From positions 38,910,068 through 38,974,067 of the forward strand of contig CM059566.1 of NCBI GenBank assembly GCA_030386875.1: a DNA stretch of 64,000 bases, given 5' to 3'. Each line of letters opens with the position of its first letter. Position 1 is the first letter of the stretch. A program made the position numbers and the translations under genes. Shown here in pieces: positions 23,880 through 35,337 of the stretch. The notes under the pieces were generated by a model that was not told the DNA's origin, ran no database searches, and was given only the letters and a program-made list of their open reading frames with translations. This DNA comes from Morinoia aosen. Lineage: Eukaryota > Arthropoda > Malacostraca > Amphipoda > Talitridae.

Positions 23880-24158
23880 ATCAATCAAGTCTGATACAGA
23901 TCATCTTGTACATTGGTTTTTCAAATGCCTTATAACTAACACCAGGACGCAATGACGGCTATCACCAGTCAAAACCAGCACTCAATGACGGTTATCCCCA
24001 GTCAAACCGGTACCCATATCTGATACCTGGGTAGAGTAGGGAATTGTACCTGAGTTCTCTTTTTCCTAACGGAGAGAAATCACCGCGCAGAGCCGGTATT
24101 CGAACCGTCGACACCTCGTGAAGAGGACGTTCATAACCCCTCGGCAACGGTGACCACA
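23880..24158 (-). mobile_element. tRNA-derived SINE or tRNA pseudogene (minus strand)
   Basis: Reading the minus strand, GTTGCCGAGGGG (24137-24148) resembles an RNA polymerase III box A, and GGTTCGAATACC (24095-24106) resembles box B, with about 30 nt between, as in Leu/Ser-type tRNAs. A body follows downstream to about 23880, including two related GTCAAAxCxGxxxTCAATGACGG segments at 23940-24000. No terminator or target duplication was fixed, so the 3' limit is approximate. I do not see a complete cloverleaf. Confidence 0.6.
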
Positions 24159-25455
24159 ACAATCTTCTGTGCAGATGACGGGATCCGGTGATCTATTCAG
24201 GTGTCCTGATCGTAATTCTCAGTCGTTGTCTTCTTGTTCTTTTCCCTTAGAACATCAAATGAAGACTGCAGCTCACTACGCGGTTGTAAAACCAGTTGAG
24301 GGAAATTGTACATAGGTGAATATCTAAGCTTTCATAAAAAATAAGATCTATGTTCTCTTATTTGGTAAAAGGCGTGACTTTTGATTCAAGGCTATAACTC
24401 CTTTATTAAAAATGAATTAATCAGATTATAAAACTGGGGAAATAGACACAATATTGTGATAATGACCAGTTGCTCATTAATTTTTCAAGTCCCGTGGATC
24501 TAAAAAGAGATTAGGTTAAGTTGGTAGAAAATTTTTTGAACAATTTTGAAACCTTGAGAGATTAATCAAAAGGATTATTTTTTAAATAGTACAATACATA
24601 CATTTGAATAGAATTACTCGTCAGACAGAATAAATTTGGAGAGTTATGGGCATTCTATCAAAGTACCAATTCAGGGTGTACAGTAATTACCCAGCCGCAT
24701 GCTATACGAATTAAATAATTCGTTGCTGCAGAGTTAAATTCTTAAAATATCATTCAAATTTGAAGTAAGCCGAGTGAGAACAGTAAATTCTACAACAGAC
24801 TAACTTTCACATTAGAGCCGTTGCTTACACAACACGTAAGTTACATAAAAACAGGGACTTTTCTCAATAAAAAGACTCTCAAAAAATTTTTATGCAAAAG
24901 CTACGAAAACTTGATTAAAATTTTGTGTATAGTTAATAAAGCGTGGAATAAATAAAATATGGGAGCATTTGAATTTATATTGACAACGAGTAATTAGAGA
25001 TTAATGTACATTGCTTAAAAAATGGCAAATATAATATTCAATGAAAAATTCTTCGTTGTGTCTTAACAGAAAAATCTGGAATTCACTTCGATGCAATAAA
25101 ATAATCAGTTGAATGAATAAATACGTGACAAAACAATCAATAGCAGGTAGAGCTTTATCCGCCAACGGTTACGTCATAATAACTGTAATTTCGTAAATAA
25201 ATAACTATCGATTTAAGTACATGTGCGCGTGTAATCGACTATTAATTATTAATTGGTACAAAAACTCATTTCAACAAGCTTGTTTCACATAAATCATTCC
25301 TCAAGCCATCAGCTGATGAAATCTGTTTGTAATCATTTCTGGAGTAGGCTCAAGATCGAGTTCACAGTTGCGTTTTTGGATCTTGTCAAGAGTTACTCAA
25401 GTGAGAAATACGCGGATAACTCTCGGGGTTATAACTGGAAAACCGTCTCTGTTAT
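24159..25455. other. Intergenic DNA, nothing recognised
   Basis: AT-rich; no coding region, RNA gene or clear repeat seen. Confidence 0.6.
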
Positions 25456-25790
25456 CGTGCCTACTTGGTCGTCTGCCATCGTGCCATCTTGGTCATCCAC
25501 CATCTTACCATTTTGGTCTTTTAAGCAATCGTGCCTTTTTAGTCGTCTGCCATTGTGCCATCTTGGTCATCCGTCATTTTACCATTTTGGTCTTCTAAGC
25601 AATCGTGCCTTCTTGGTGGTCAGCCATTATGCCATCTTGGTCATCCATCGTCTTACCATTTTGGTCTTTTAAGCAGCAATCGTGCCTTCTTGGTCGTCTG
25701 CCACCGTATCATCTTGGTCATCCATCCTCTTACCATCTACGTCTTCTAAGCAATCGTGCCCTCTTGGTCGTCCGCCATCTTGCCCGACTG
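25456..25790. repeat. 74-bp minisatellite, about 4.5 copies
   Basis: Unit combines GTGCCATCTTGGTCATCC, ACCATTTTGGTCTTTTAAGC and AATCGTGCCTTCTTGGTCGT segments. The half-unit GTGCCNTCTTGGTCGTC is itself internally repeated. Open frames through it (repeating YHFGLLSNRAFLVV-like units) are by-products of the repeat. Confidence 0.9.
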
Positions 25791-26120
25791 CTAGGGCGGG
25801 TTAGTACCATGCAAATTTTGTTTTTCCATTTCGGCGACAATAGGCATCATCATCACAGTTGAAAAGTGTTTGCCAATACCAAAATAATTTTTCCCTTTGA
25901 ATTTATCTTTTGTTCTTTCATTTTAAATGCCATGTTAAAGTTTATTCGAGGCGTGTTATATAGTATTACTGAATTCAAGTGCTCGGGAAATGTCAAGTTT
26001 GGGACCAATCAACCTACGAGTGCAGGTAAGTTTCTATCTCCCTCGTCGTACTGACTGGGCTTAGTATTTTTGGGTAAAGGCACTCCTACCATTTACCACT
26101 TTGATTGCGGCAACTAAATG

Positions 26121-26319
26121 TTAAGGTCAGCACCAAACTCAAATTCAAAGTCAATTGTCGTTAACTATTTGGAAAATAGCAAACATGAACTGGATCGTGC
26201 CTTAATTTAGCATTGATTAAGTATTTATGAATATTGAGGTTGCGACTACTGGCGACAGCAGCATTATGAAAATTATCTCTGTGTACCATCGGTGGCGCAC
26301 GTCGCGGTCAAAGTGTTAA
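26121..26319. mobile_element. TTAA-flanked MITE (piggyBac-like), 199 bp
   Basis: Bounded by TTAA at 26121-26124 and 26316-26319; the right end reads GCGGTCAAAGTGTTAA. Its body (CAGCATTATGAAAATTATCTC, GGTGGCGCACGTCGCGGTC) recurs in diverged form near 28690-28750, at 29265-29453, and inverted at 53388-53600. TTAA target duplications are the hallmark of the piggyBac superfamily. No transposase is present. Confidence 0.7.
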
Positions 26320-28030
26320 AGATAATTCATTGATTTCTGATTTGATATGCAGTTTTTAATGTTATTTTATGTAAATGTATTCGTGTGTTGATATGTTGTT
26401 GGGCTACGAAATATTACATTGTCCTGGCATTCAGGTCAATTTTTTCAGAAAATTTTTCTACTCATTTTTCTCATTTACAAACTTGATTTCTGAATTTTTT
26501 AAAGCAATTTTCACTGCTATTTTATGTAAACTTCTTTTTCGTGTATTGAGACGTTGTCTTTTCGGTGTAGAACATGCATTTAAATATGAATGTTTTTGTT
26601 GATTGTTCCACTGAAGACCAACAATAGGGCTTTGGAGGAAAAGTAGAACTGTTTTTTGTTATTTTACATCTTCGTTGCTGTGGGAGCTTTATCCATTCTT
26701 TTTTATCCCTTATGTTTTTTATCCCTGAAACAAGAATTTTAATTTGAATTGCCATGGGAACCGGAAAGATTAACGTGACAATTACTCAAACATTTCAATT
26801 AGTGACATAATTAAAGTTCACACGTTTCATAATAAAACGAGCTTGCCGATCTGCGAGTGGGAAGCACACCTTGAAAATCATTAAGTACATTTAAAAAAAT
26901 GGAGCTTGCGAACGAAAGTTATTATTTGAATTGTATGGCGGTGGAATTTTTTTGATTGTGGAAGCAGCATTTTATTTTATACCTTTGAAAGAAATGTGTT
27001 GTCTCTGACACATGTACACCCGCAGAGTTAGTTTTAATTGTTCAACTACCTGTATGAAAAGGTAGAATTTAGATTTTGTGCGTTGAGGATTGTAAAATGC
27101 AACTGTGTAAGAAGATAAATTACAAATAATACTTTCGCAACCTGTTTAATTGCTTAATTTGCATCGCACCGTAAAAAAATATTTCTGTGAAAAATGTCAG
27201 GCCGGAATGGGACACTTGTAATTTATTTTTCTTTTAAAGTAAAGATTTAACTAAGCATTGGAAAATATTTTTTGGGTCTTTCATTGAGCGTCCTTCAAAA
27301 AACGAATAAACATATTCTTTACAAATTTACTTTCTGTTATTTATTTTTGGCCACGTATTCGTATTAGGGACCGTGGATATTCATATTATATAGGCTATTT
27401 CGTACACTACAAAATGCAAGGAAAGATGTCAATTCTCTATTTTAGAAAGCGAATGCTCTCAACGTGTACATTAACTGATGAGACAAATTCACAATTCTGA
27501 TTGAAAAACTGATTCTTTTGTCTCACCTGTGTGAAATAACTAAAATCCTAAGCAAAATGATACAAGTATATTCTTCGAAACGACTATCAAGTCCCTCTCG
27601 ATGACATAACGACCCCCGTATGTAGAAGGTAAATGACGGTGGAATACCGTGTGGACCTTCAAAAAGTAAACCCAACTTTAAATGTTAACTAATTCACAGT
27701 GAATTAAAATAATTTAATTCTGTTTTTGTGTATTATGCGGAGAAAAATTTTTTCCCTAAAATTGCCAAGTCGCATTAAAACTGGTTGTATTAGTAATGAG
27801 ATTAATAATAGTTGAAAAAATGTGAGTTGTACATGGCATTTTGATGTCACAATTGATGCAAAAGTTAGAGGTTCAATGTAATATTATTCTAAAAACGAAT
27901 TATAACGAGAGCTTCTTTCGGGACATCTTTCTTGGAATTTATTTCGAACTTCCTTGAAACTCTTTAATTGTGCTTGCATAGATGTTGTTGACGAAAATGC
28001 GTTTCTCCTTTATTAGTTGCACAACGATGT
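26320..28030. other. Intergenic DNA, no gene seen
   Basis: AT-rich, without convincing coding potential or obvious repeats. Confidence 0.55.
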
Positions 28031-28147
28031 GTTTAGTCACTTGATGGGTTTAGTCACTTGATGGGTTTAGTCACTGGGTTTAGTCACTTGATGGGTTTAG
28101 TCACTGGGTTTAGTCACTTGATGGGTTTAGTCACTGGGTTTAGTCAC
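28031..28147. repeat. Tandem repeat of GGGTTTAGTCACTTGAT / GGGTTTAGTCACT
   Basis: Alternating 17-bp and 13-bp units form a 30-bp higher-order repeat, about 3.5 times. It is not a telomere repeat. Confidence 0.9.
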
Positions 28148-28808
28148 ATTTCAAGGTGAATTTTCAGACGAATTCGACCTTATTTATATTCAGACTTGAA
28201 GATTTGTAGTCAAGAGACACATCTCTGTCGCTAATGCAACAAATGAAGCTGATGTATATTAATCCAAAGTTATTAACAATGAAAGTTGGGTTTTTTTCTG
28301 TGGTTGGGAAGGCTTATAATTAACGTATGTAATCTAATCTTTTATTGTTCTAAAATAGCTGAAAAGACGTGCCAATGTAAGTATGACCCTGCGAGTTATA
28401 CTCGACTGTAACGAAGCCGTTAAAGCTGTGTCGCTTACATTATATGCTCTACCGTCATACATGGCAAACAATGATAATGAATATTGTTTTGAAAACGTGA
28501 GTTTAGTCGTCGCCATAGCCGTCGTTTCAACCCTTATACTGCGGCAGGTAAAACTGAAGTTCAATATTCAATTCATACTTAAAATAATTTGTAGAAAGCA
28601 ATGTTAAAAATGGCAGACATTTACTGAATTGTGTCTTCATTTAGTCATGAATAAGTAGTTCTGAAAATTAGGTTTGTGACTACTGGAGGTGAACAGCACT
28701 ATCACCCTGTTCGTCACCACTGGTGGCTTACGTCGCATTCAAAATGTTAAGTACTGTAATTGAGTTTTTATACGCGTGCTATCAGCTGTAAACCACGGTA
28801 GAAGAAAC

Positions 28809-29032
28809 AAGGTAGGGTCATTGCTATGGGGGAAAATATAGCTTATCTTGTTCTGGCTTCATTTTAAAATAACTTTATGGCATCACCTTTGCGGCATGTT
28901 AGGACTTTAGTGGGGCCAGATTTGGGGCTAGCAGTGTTGCCAGATGCAATATGAGAGCTGCTATTGGTTCATTGCCATGACATCAGCATTGCCACACGCC
29001 CGAAGAAAGAAAGACTCGTTTGACCCTACCTT
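28809..29032. mobile_element. Small element with 12-bp inverted ends, cut by the tandem duplication
   Basis: AAGGTAGGGTCA (28809-28820) and TGACCCTACCTT (29021-29032) are exact inverted repeats 200 bp apart. The 2848-bp duplication begins inside this element at 28926, so the second unit keeps only the right end (31869-31880). Confidence 0.55.
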
Positions 29033-29473
29033 ATTACTTCAGTATGGCTGATGGGCACGAGACGTTGTCTGCTCGTCAGATTCTGATTGGGTAATGGGGA
29101 GAGTGTTGGTAACAATTCTTATATACAAAAATGAATCATTATTTAGGCTCCAACGGATGTTTCCTTGTACGTAGAACGAAAGTTGGGCTTCAGTGTCAGT
29201 TTCCAAACACGACTTAGAGACAAGGCATTCGCTTTTAAACTTACAACTCAATGGATTGAACTGAAGTTCAATATTGAACTCTAAAGTCAATTATACTGAT
29301 CAATTTTGAAAATAGCAATCATTAACTGGATCGTGTTCCATTAAGCTTTAATTCAAGTATTTATGTAAGTTGAGTTTATGACAACCGGTCGGCCAGCAGC
29401 ATTATGAAAATCAACTCCGTGGCCACCGCTGGCGCACGTTCATGTCAAAGCGTTAAATTCACGTTTTACGGTA

Positions 29474-30114
29474 TTAACACGTTGTCGGCGATGGTTTAAA
29501 AGAGAAGTTCAGTATACAACTCAAATTTAAATTCAGTAGTGGCTAGAAATTTTAAAAATACCAAATATTAACTGGGTCCATTAAATACCATTAATTTTAA
29601 GAGATTGTTAAGAATTTTTCAAACGACCCATTGATAGGTTGATCGTTTCGCAGCAGGATAACTCAAGCGATGGGTCGTTTTGCACTCACCGTGTTGGCCG
29701 ACTCAGAGCACACGTGAAGTCGCTGGTGGTAACCATCTCATCGTTTGTACAACACACTGAGGGAATGAACACCAGCACGTGAGGCAGTTCCGCTACTTAA
29801 TGATGTGCTTCCTGCTGCATCTAAAGTGGACAGGACACAAGATTATAGTGCCCCTTAACAACGGCTCGAGGTCAGGTCTCGAGTGCTCAACAGATGAATT
29901 GCTGCAGTGATCAGGTTACAGCGCTGTTAACACGTTTCTGGCGATACGACCCATCGGTGGGTCGCTTAACACCCATGTCAACATTCTAAAATTAATAGTA
30001 TTTAAAATACTCAGGTTAATGTGAAGTATTTGTAAATTTATTTAACAACTTTTGGCTTTAAATTTGGATTGAATATTGAACTTCAGTTTAACCCATCGCA
30101 GCCGACGTGTTAAT
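29474..30114. mobile_element. 641-bp TTAA-flanked MITE with nested repeats (unit 1 copy)
   Basis: Bounded by TTAA at both ends, with long imperfect inverted ends: TTAACACGTTGTCGGCGATGG on the left against the complement of CCATCGCAGCCGACGTGTTAA on the right, similarity continuing through AAGTTCANTATNCAA. Inside are further inverted motifs around ACGACCCAT/ATGGGTCG and another TTAACACGTT end near 29930, suggesting nested insertions. Related to the MITEs at 26121 and 53388. Confidence 0.7.
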
Positions 30115-30695
30115 GGTAACTCGAGGTCAGGTCTCGAGCACTCAACAGATAAATTACTCAAGTGATCAAAGCCTGGTGTGTTGCATGCCTACAATTGAAT
30201 TGTTTGTAATCCGCTTCTCCAAAAGTATTCTGTTTTTTTTGTGTAATTTATCTTCTTTTGCTGAGTAACTGTTTTCTTCAATTATTCATTTTGCTTCTTT
30301 GAATGATTAATATCGATTGCTTGGGGTGTTACTTATCCTGCTTCATCGCCCTGAAATGAATTTTATTTAATACAACTGTGACTGATAACATGTGGGGAAA
30401 TACTTCACTCGTGCAATTTTTGGAAAATACTCCGCTTTAGGAAATGTCTAAAAAACCGTTATCACTGTTATTCTTGAGCGTGAGAATGTCGACCAAAGTT
30501 TATCCGTGTGTGTAAGGACAATTCGTCACTGTTCGGTCGGAAAAACAAGCGGCGATTGTTTGGGGTAGAGGTAGGCGTGTCATATTTCGCGGCCTCAAGT
30601 GCGGCGAGCGCAGGCATAGAGAACGACGCACACACGAACACACGCACGATACAAGCGTACCCAAGCCGAGGCTTTGTAGGGCAAGGAGGCGGACG

Positions 30696-30900
30696 TGACG
30701 TCTGAACACAGGCCCGCACAACCGGAGCCAATCACCGCTCGCCAAAGCTATGACGCAAGAAGGTGTGTCTCAACACGCACCAATGAGAGTCCCAGACGTC
30801 AGAATAAGCAAGGATTCCGCCAATGAGGTTGCAGATGCTGCCTCTGTAGAATGGATATTTCGAGATTGATCTCGAAACAAGGAAGCGAAACGTATATAAG
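30696..30900 (+). promoter_or_regulatory. Stress-type Pol II promoter candidate (unit 1)
   Basis: In 205 bp: TGACGTCT at 30696-30703 and its inverse AGACGTCA at 30794-30801 (ATF/CREB-like); CCAAT at 30728-30732, 30780-30784 and 30820-30824 (NF-Y-like); TTCGAGATTGATCTCGAA at 30859-30876, which fits four alternating heat-shock-element units with the middle two degenerate; and TATATAAG at 30893-30900. The surrounding DNA is GC-richer than neighbouring spacer. A start site near 30925 would be expected. No long open frame follows, so the transcript may be a 5' UTR or a non-coding RNA. Confidence 0.55.
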
Positions 30901-31610
30901 GAGGGTAGATGAAGCCTAGAGAGGTTTTTCTTGAGTTATACAAGAAAGAGGCAAGTGATCTGAACCATCTGAGGGCACACCCAACGAAGCATTTCGGCTG
31001 CTGCCGGAATGCATCCAACGTGAGCGGCAAAATTTTAAATATTTGAGCAAAGTGAACATCGAGGCTCCAAGAAAATAATCATCAACACCTGCAACCGTCA
31101 AAATACTGATGTGTAAGAGCAATCTGCTTGAAGCCTGTCAATGGAGCGGCAAAGGGCGCCAAGAACAGCCCGTAACCACGCCTCTGGAAGCAGTCCAAAT
31201 GTTTGAACTTCAACACCAAGCTCGCAAGTGATTCTTACAAGCAAATAATAACTGCGCCGCCTTCAGAGTCTGCAATAATGCCGCCACTATGAGTCCTGCA
31301 ATGTCAGGCAGACTCATAATTCAGAGCCTGAAATGGAGACCGAGCACAGCGCTTCCGCACTACGGTCGAGCAGCGAGCAAGAAGCAACTTCGGGACGGAG
31401 GAGCGGGAACGACTTCGAGACCGTGGGACGGTCTGCTGTGCACTACGTGAATTCTCAAGCAGCATCGGGAGTGCGTTAATTCATCGGCTAATTTGCACTA
31501 TTTAAATTCTTCAAGCAGCATTGGATGTGTATTGAATCATCGCGAACTACAATTGCAAGAAAGTGTTAATATCAAGTTAATGTTTGAAAGCTCAGGAAGG
31601 TGATTTTTAG

Positions 31611-31759
31611 GTGTGAGAGTTCTAGCACAGCCAGCACCTGTAATAGTGCGCTCCGAGCGGAGAGTAATCCAATGTGATTTGTGTCATGCGGAAAATTGGC
31701 TCATGTTCGAGTTCTGTGTTGTGCAAGATGCGAGGTATATTGTATTTGAACACCTTGTG
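31611..31759 (+). other. Possible exon in the duplicated unit
   Basis: 149 bp between a weak acceptor (TGATTTTTAG ending 31610) and a good donor (CTTGTG|GTAAGC at 31760). One frame is open throughout and reads ...RRVIQCDLCHAENWLMFEFCVVQDARYIVFEHLV, with a CxxC pair. I do not recognise it. The identical copy is at 34459-34607. It may belong to the transcript from the promoter upstream, or be chance. Confidence 0.25.
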
Positions 31760-32321
31760 GTAAGCAAAGCTCTGGCTAGCAGTGTTGCCAGATGCAATAT
31801 GAGAGCTGCTATTGGTTCATTGCCATGACATCAGCATTGCCACACGCCCGAAGAAAGAAAGACTCGTTTGACCCTACCTTATTACTTCAGTATGGCTGAT
31901 GGGCACGAGACGTTGTCTGCTCGTCAGATTCTGATTGGGTAATGGGGAGAGTGTTGGTAACAATTCTTATATACAAAAATGAATCATTATTTAGGCTCCA
32001 ACGGATGTTTCCTTGTACGTAGAACGAAAGTTGGGCTTCAGTGTCAGTTTCCAAACACGACTTAGAGACAAGGCATTCGCTTTTAAACTTACAACTCAAT
32101 GGATTGAACTGAAGTTCAATATTGAACTCTAAAGTCAATTATACTGATCAATTTTGAAAATAGCAATCATTAACTGGATCGTGTTCCATTAAGCTTTAAT
32201 TCAAGTATTTATGTAAGTTGAGTTTATGACAACCGGTCGGCCAGCAGCATTATGAAAATCAACTCCGTGGCCACCGCTGGCGCACGTTCATGTCAAAGCG
32301 TTAAATTCACGTTTTACGGTA

Positions 32322-32962
32322 TTAACACGTTGTCGGCGATGGTTTAAAAGAGAAGTTCAGTATACAACTCAAATTTAAATTCAGTAGTGGCTAGAAATTT
32401 TAAAAATACCAAATATTAACTGGGTCCATTAAATACCATTAATTTTAAGAGATTGTTAAGAATTTTTCAAACGACCCATTGATAGGTTGATCGTTTCGCA
32501 GCAGGATAACTCAAGCGATGGGTCGTTTTGCACTCACCGTGTTGGCCGACTCAGAGCACACGTGAAGTCGCTGGTGGTAACCATCTCATCGTTTGTACAA
32601 CACACTGAGGGAATGAACACCAGCACGTGAGGCAGTTCCGCTACTTAATGATGTGCTTCCTGCTGCATCTAAAGTGGACAGGACACAAGATTATAGTGCC
32701 CCTTAACAACGGCTCGAGGTCAGGTCTCGAGTGCTCAACAGATGAATTGCTGCAGTGATCAGGTTACAGCGCTGTTAACACGTTTCTGGCGATACGACCC
32801 ATCGGTGGGTCGCTTAACACCCATGTCAACATTCTAAAATTAATAGTATTTAAAATACTCAGGTTAATGTGAAGTATTTGTAAATTTATTTAACAACTTT
32901 TGGCTTTAAATTTGGATTGAATATTGAACTTCAGTTTAACCCATCGCAGCCGACGTGTTAAT
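32322..32962. mobile_element. 641-bp TTAA-flanked MITE (unit 2 copy)
   Basis: Duplicate of 29474-30114 carried along by the 2848-bp duplication; not an independent insertion. Confidence 0.7.
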
Positions 32963-33543
32963 GGTAACTTGAGGTCAGGTCTCGAGCACTCAACAGATAA
33001 ATTACTCAAGTGATCAAAGCCTGGTGTGTTGCATGCCTACAATTGAATTGTTTGTAATCCGCTTCTCCAAAAGTATTCTGTTTTTTTTGTGTAATTTATC
33101 TTCTTTTGCTGAGTAACTGTTTTCTTCAATTATTCATTTTGCTTCTTTGAATGATTAATATCGATTGCTTGGGGTGTTACTTATCCTGCTTCATCGCCCT
33201 GAAATGAATTTTATTTAATACAACTGTGACTGATAACATGTGGGGAAATACTTCACTCGTGCAATTTTTGGAAAATACTCCGCTTTAGGAAATGTCTAAA
33301 AAACCGTTATCACTGTTATTCTTGAGCGTGAGAATGTCGACCAAAGTTTATCCGTGTGTGTAAGGACAATTCGTCACTGTTCGGTCGGAAAAACAAGCGG
33401 CGATTGTTTGGGGTAGAGGTAGGCGTGTCATATTTCGCGGCCTCAAGTGCGGCGAGCGCAGGCATAGAGAACGACGCACACACGAACACACGCACGATAC
33501 AAGCGTACCCAAGCCGAGGCTTTGTAGGGCAAGGAGGCGGACG

Positions 33544-33748
33544 TGACGTCTGAACACAGGCCCGCACAACCGGAGCCAATCACCGCTCGCCAAAGCTATG
33601 ACGCAAGAAGGTGTGTCTCAACACGCACCAATGAGAGTCCCAGACGTCAGAATAAGCAAGGATTCCGCCAATGAGGTTGCAGATGCTGCCTCTGTAGAAT
33701 GGATATTTCGAGATTGATCTCGAAACAAGGAAGCGAAACGTATATAAG
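33544..33748 (+). promoter_or_regulatory. Stress-type Pol II promoter candidate (unit 2)
   Basis: Exact copy of the 30696-30900 array: heat-shock-element-like palindrome at 33707-33724 and TATATAAG at 33741-33748. If active, unit 1's transcript would run into this second promoter. Confidence 0.55.
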
Positions 33749-34621
33749 GAGGGTAGATGAAGCCTAGAGAGGTTTTTCTTGAGTTATACAAGAAAGAGGC
33801 AAGTGATCTGAACCATCTGAGGGCACACCCAACGAAGCATTTCGGCTGCTGCCGGAATGCATCCAACGTGAGCGGCAAAATTTTAAATATTTGAGCAAAG
33901 TGAACATCGAGGCTCCAAGAAAATAATCATCAACACCTGCAACCGTCAAAATACTGATGTGTAAGAGCAATCTGCTTGAAGCCTGTCAATGGAGCGGCAA
34001 AGGGCGCCAAGAACAGCCCGTAACCACGCCTCTGGAAGCAGTCCAAATGTTTGAACTTCAACACCAAGCTCGCAAGTGATTCTTACAAGCAAATAATAAC
34101 TGCGCCGCCTTCAGAGTCTGCAATAATGCCGCCACTATGAGTCCTGCAATGTCAGGCAGACTCATAATTCAGAGCCTGAAATGGAGACCGAGCACAGCGC
34201 TTCCGCACTACGGTCGAGCAGCGAGCAAGAAGCAACTTCGGGACGGAGGAGCGGGAACGACTTCGAGACCGTGGGACGGTCTGCTGTGCACTACGTGAAT
34301 TCTCAAGCAGCATCGGGAGTGCGTTAATTCATCGGCTAATTTGCACTATTTAAATTCTTCAAGCAGCATTGGATGTGTATTGAATCATCGCGAACTACAA
34401 TTGCAAGAAAGTGTTAATATCAAGTTAATGTTTGAAAGCTCAGGAAGGTGATTTTTAGGTGTGAGAGTTCTAGCACAGCCAGCACCTGTAATAGTGCGCT
34501 CCGAGCGGAGAGTAATCCAATGTGATTTGTGTCATGCGGAAAATTGGCTCATGTTCGAGTTCTGTGTTGTGCAAGATGCGAGGTATATTGTATTTGAACA
34601 CCTTGTGGTAAGCAAAGCTCT

Positions 34622-35337
34622 TTGATTTTTATATTGCATTATTTCCAAATGTTCGTATTCAGGCTAGCCCATTCATCGACTATGTTCCTGATTTTATGCA
34701 CAGTGCGGAAGGTTAATTTGCCGTAATCCTTTAATTGTTGTGCTAGCGTTCATTGTAACAAGGAGAGTAGATTTCTCGTTCTTTGTGTGGCTCATTACGT
34801 TGCTCATGTTAACGCGTTCATCTTGTGCTCATGTTGGCCCAGTCATGCCGCCACGGAGCGTGCGCAAAGCACGATTTATGGCAGTCATCGGCCTAGACAG
34901 CCAAGGTGCGGTTTTCTCATTGTGTCGTGTGGGATTGCCATGTCGTTAAATCCATGCGCATGTTGCTATAACATTTCCCTGAGCTTAATCATTGCATTGA
35001 AATACTATGTGTGTCATATTCAAATCCACGTGTTTCCAAATAAATTCATGTAAATCTTCAATCCTTTTATTCTCCATGTCTGGTATGCAGGTGTACGCAA
35101 GCATGAAGGACAATATTATAAAATGTGTCCGGGGGTTGAGACTCCCCCTGCGTGCGTGATTAGTAACCCTTTTCACGTATCGCGACAAACATGATGAATG
35201 TAATTACGTAGAAACCTAATAAAACGAAGCTATAAATACAGCAATTTGGAGTGAAAGTTGCGGAATGAGTGTATGAAACTTACTTATATGCTCAAGCAGG
35301 CGGCAAAAAATCGACTGAGGTCACAATCAATGGGAAT
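34622..35337. other. Spacer after the tandem duplication
   Basis: No gene recognised. If the donor at the end of unit 2 is real, its partner acceptor would lie here or beyond, but no convincing coding exon is visible. Confidence 0.5.

Larger units (their letters stand above)
28926..31773. repeat. 2848-bp tandem duplication, unit 1
   Basis: The unit runs from GGCTAGCAGTG to AAGCAAAGCTCT and is followed immediately by a second copy at a constant offset of 2848 bp. The only difference I noticed between the copies is C at 30122 versus T at 32970. Contents in order: half of a small inverted-end element, copies of the TTAA MITE family, a 641-bp nested MITE, a GC-richer block with a promoter-like array, and a possible short exon. 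No retrotransposon genes, no TG...CA ends, no internal region between copies. Confidence 0.95.
31774..34621. repeat. 2848-bp tandem duplication, unit 2
   Basis: Direct copy of 28926-31773, ending AAGCAAAGCTCT at 34621, after which similarity to unit 1's right neighbour stops at once. Near-identity means a very recent duplication or an assembly artefact (uncollapsed haplotypes). Confidence 0.95.

Noticed and set aside
25253..25862. Overlapping open frames with YHFGLLSNRAFLVV-type repeats
   Set aside because: Product of the 74-bp minisatellite; three frames are similarly open and none has a start or splice context.
30468..30745. Minus-strand and plus-strand open frames of 65-87 codons in the GC-rich block
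   Set aside because: Composition-driven, overlapping in several frames, no domain, and duplicated only because the DNA is.
30906..31231. Small open frames after the TATA box (46 codons from 30906, 40 codons from 31109)
   Set aside because: The first would start upstream of the expected transcription start; the second is preceded by other AUGs and has no recognisable features.
28926..34621. Pair of long terminal repeats of a retrotransposon
   Set aside because: The two copies abut with no internal region, lack TG...CA ends, primer-binding site or gag-pol, and have no target duplication.
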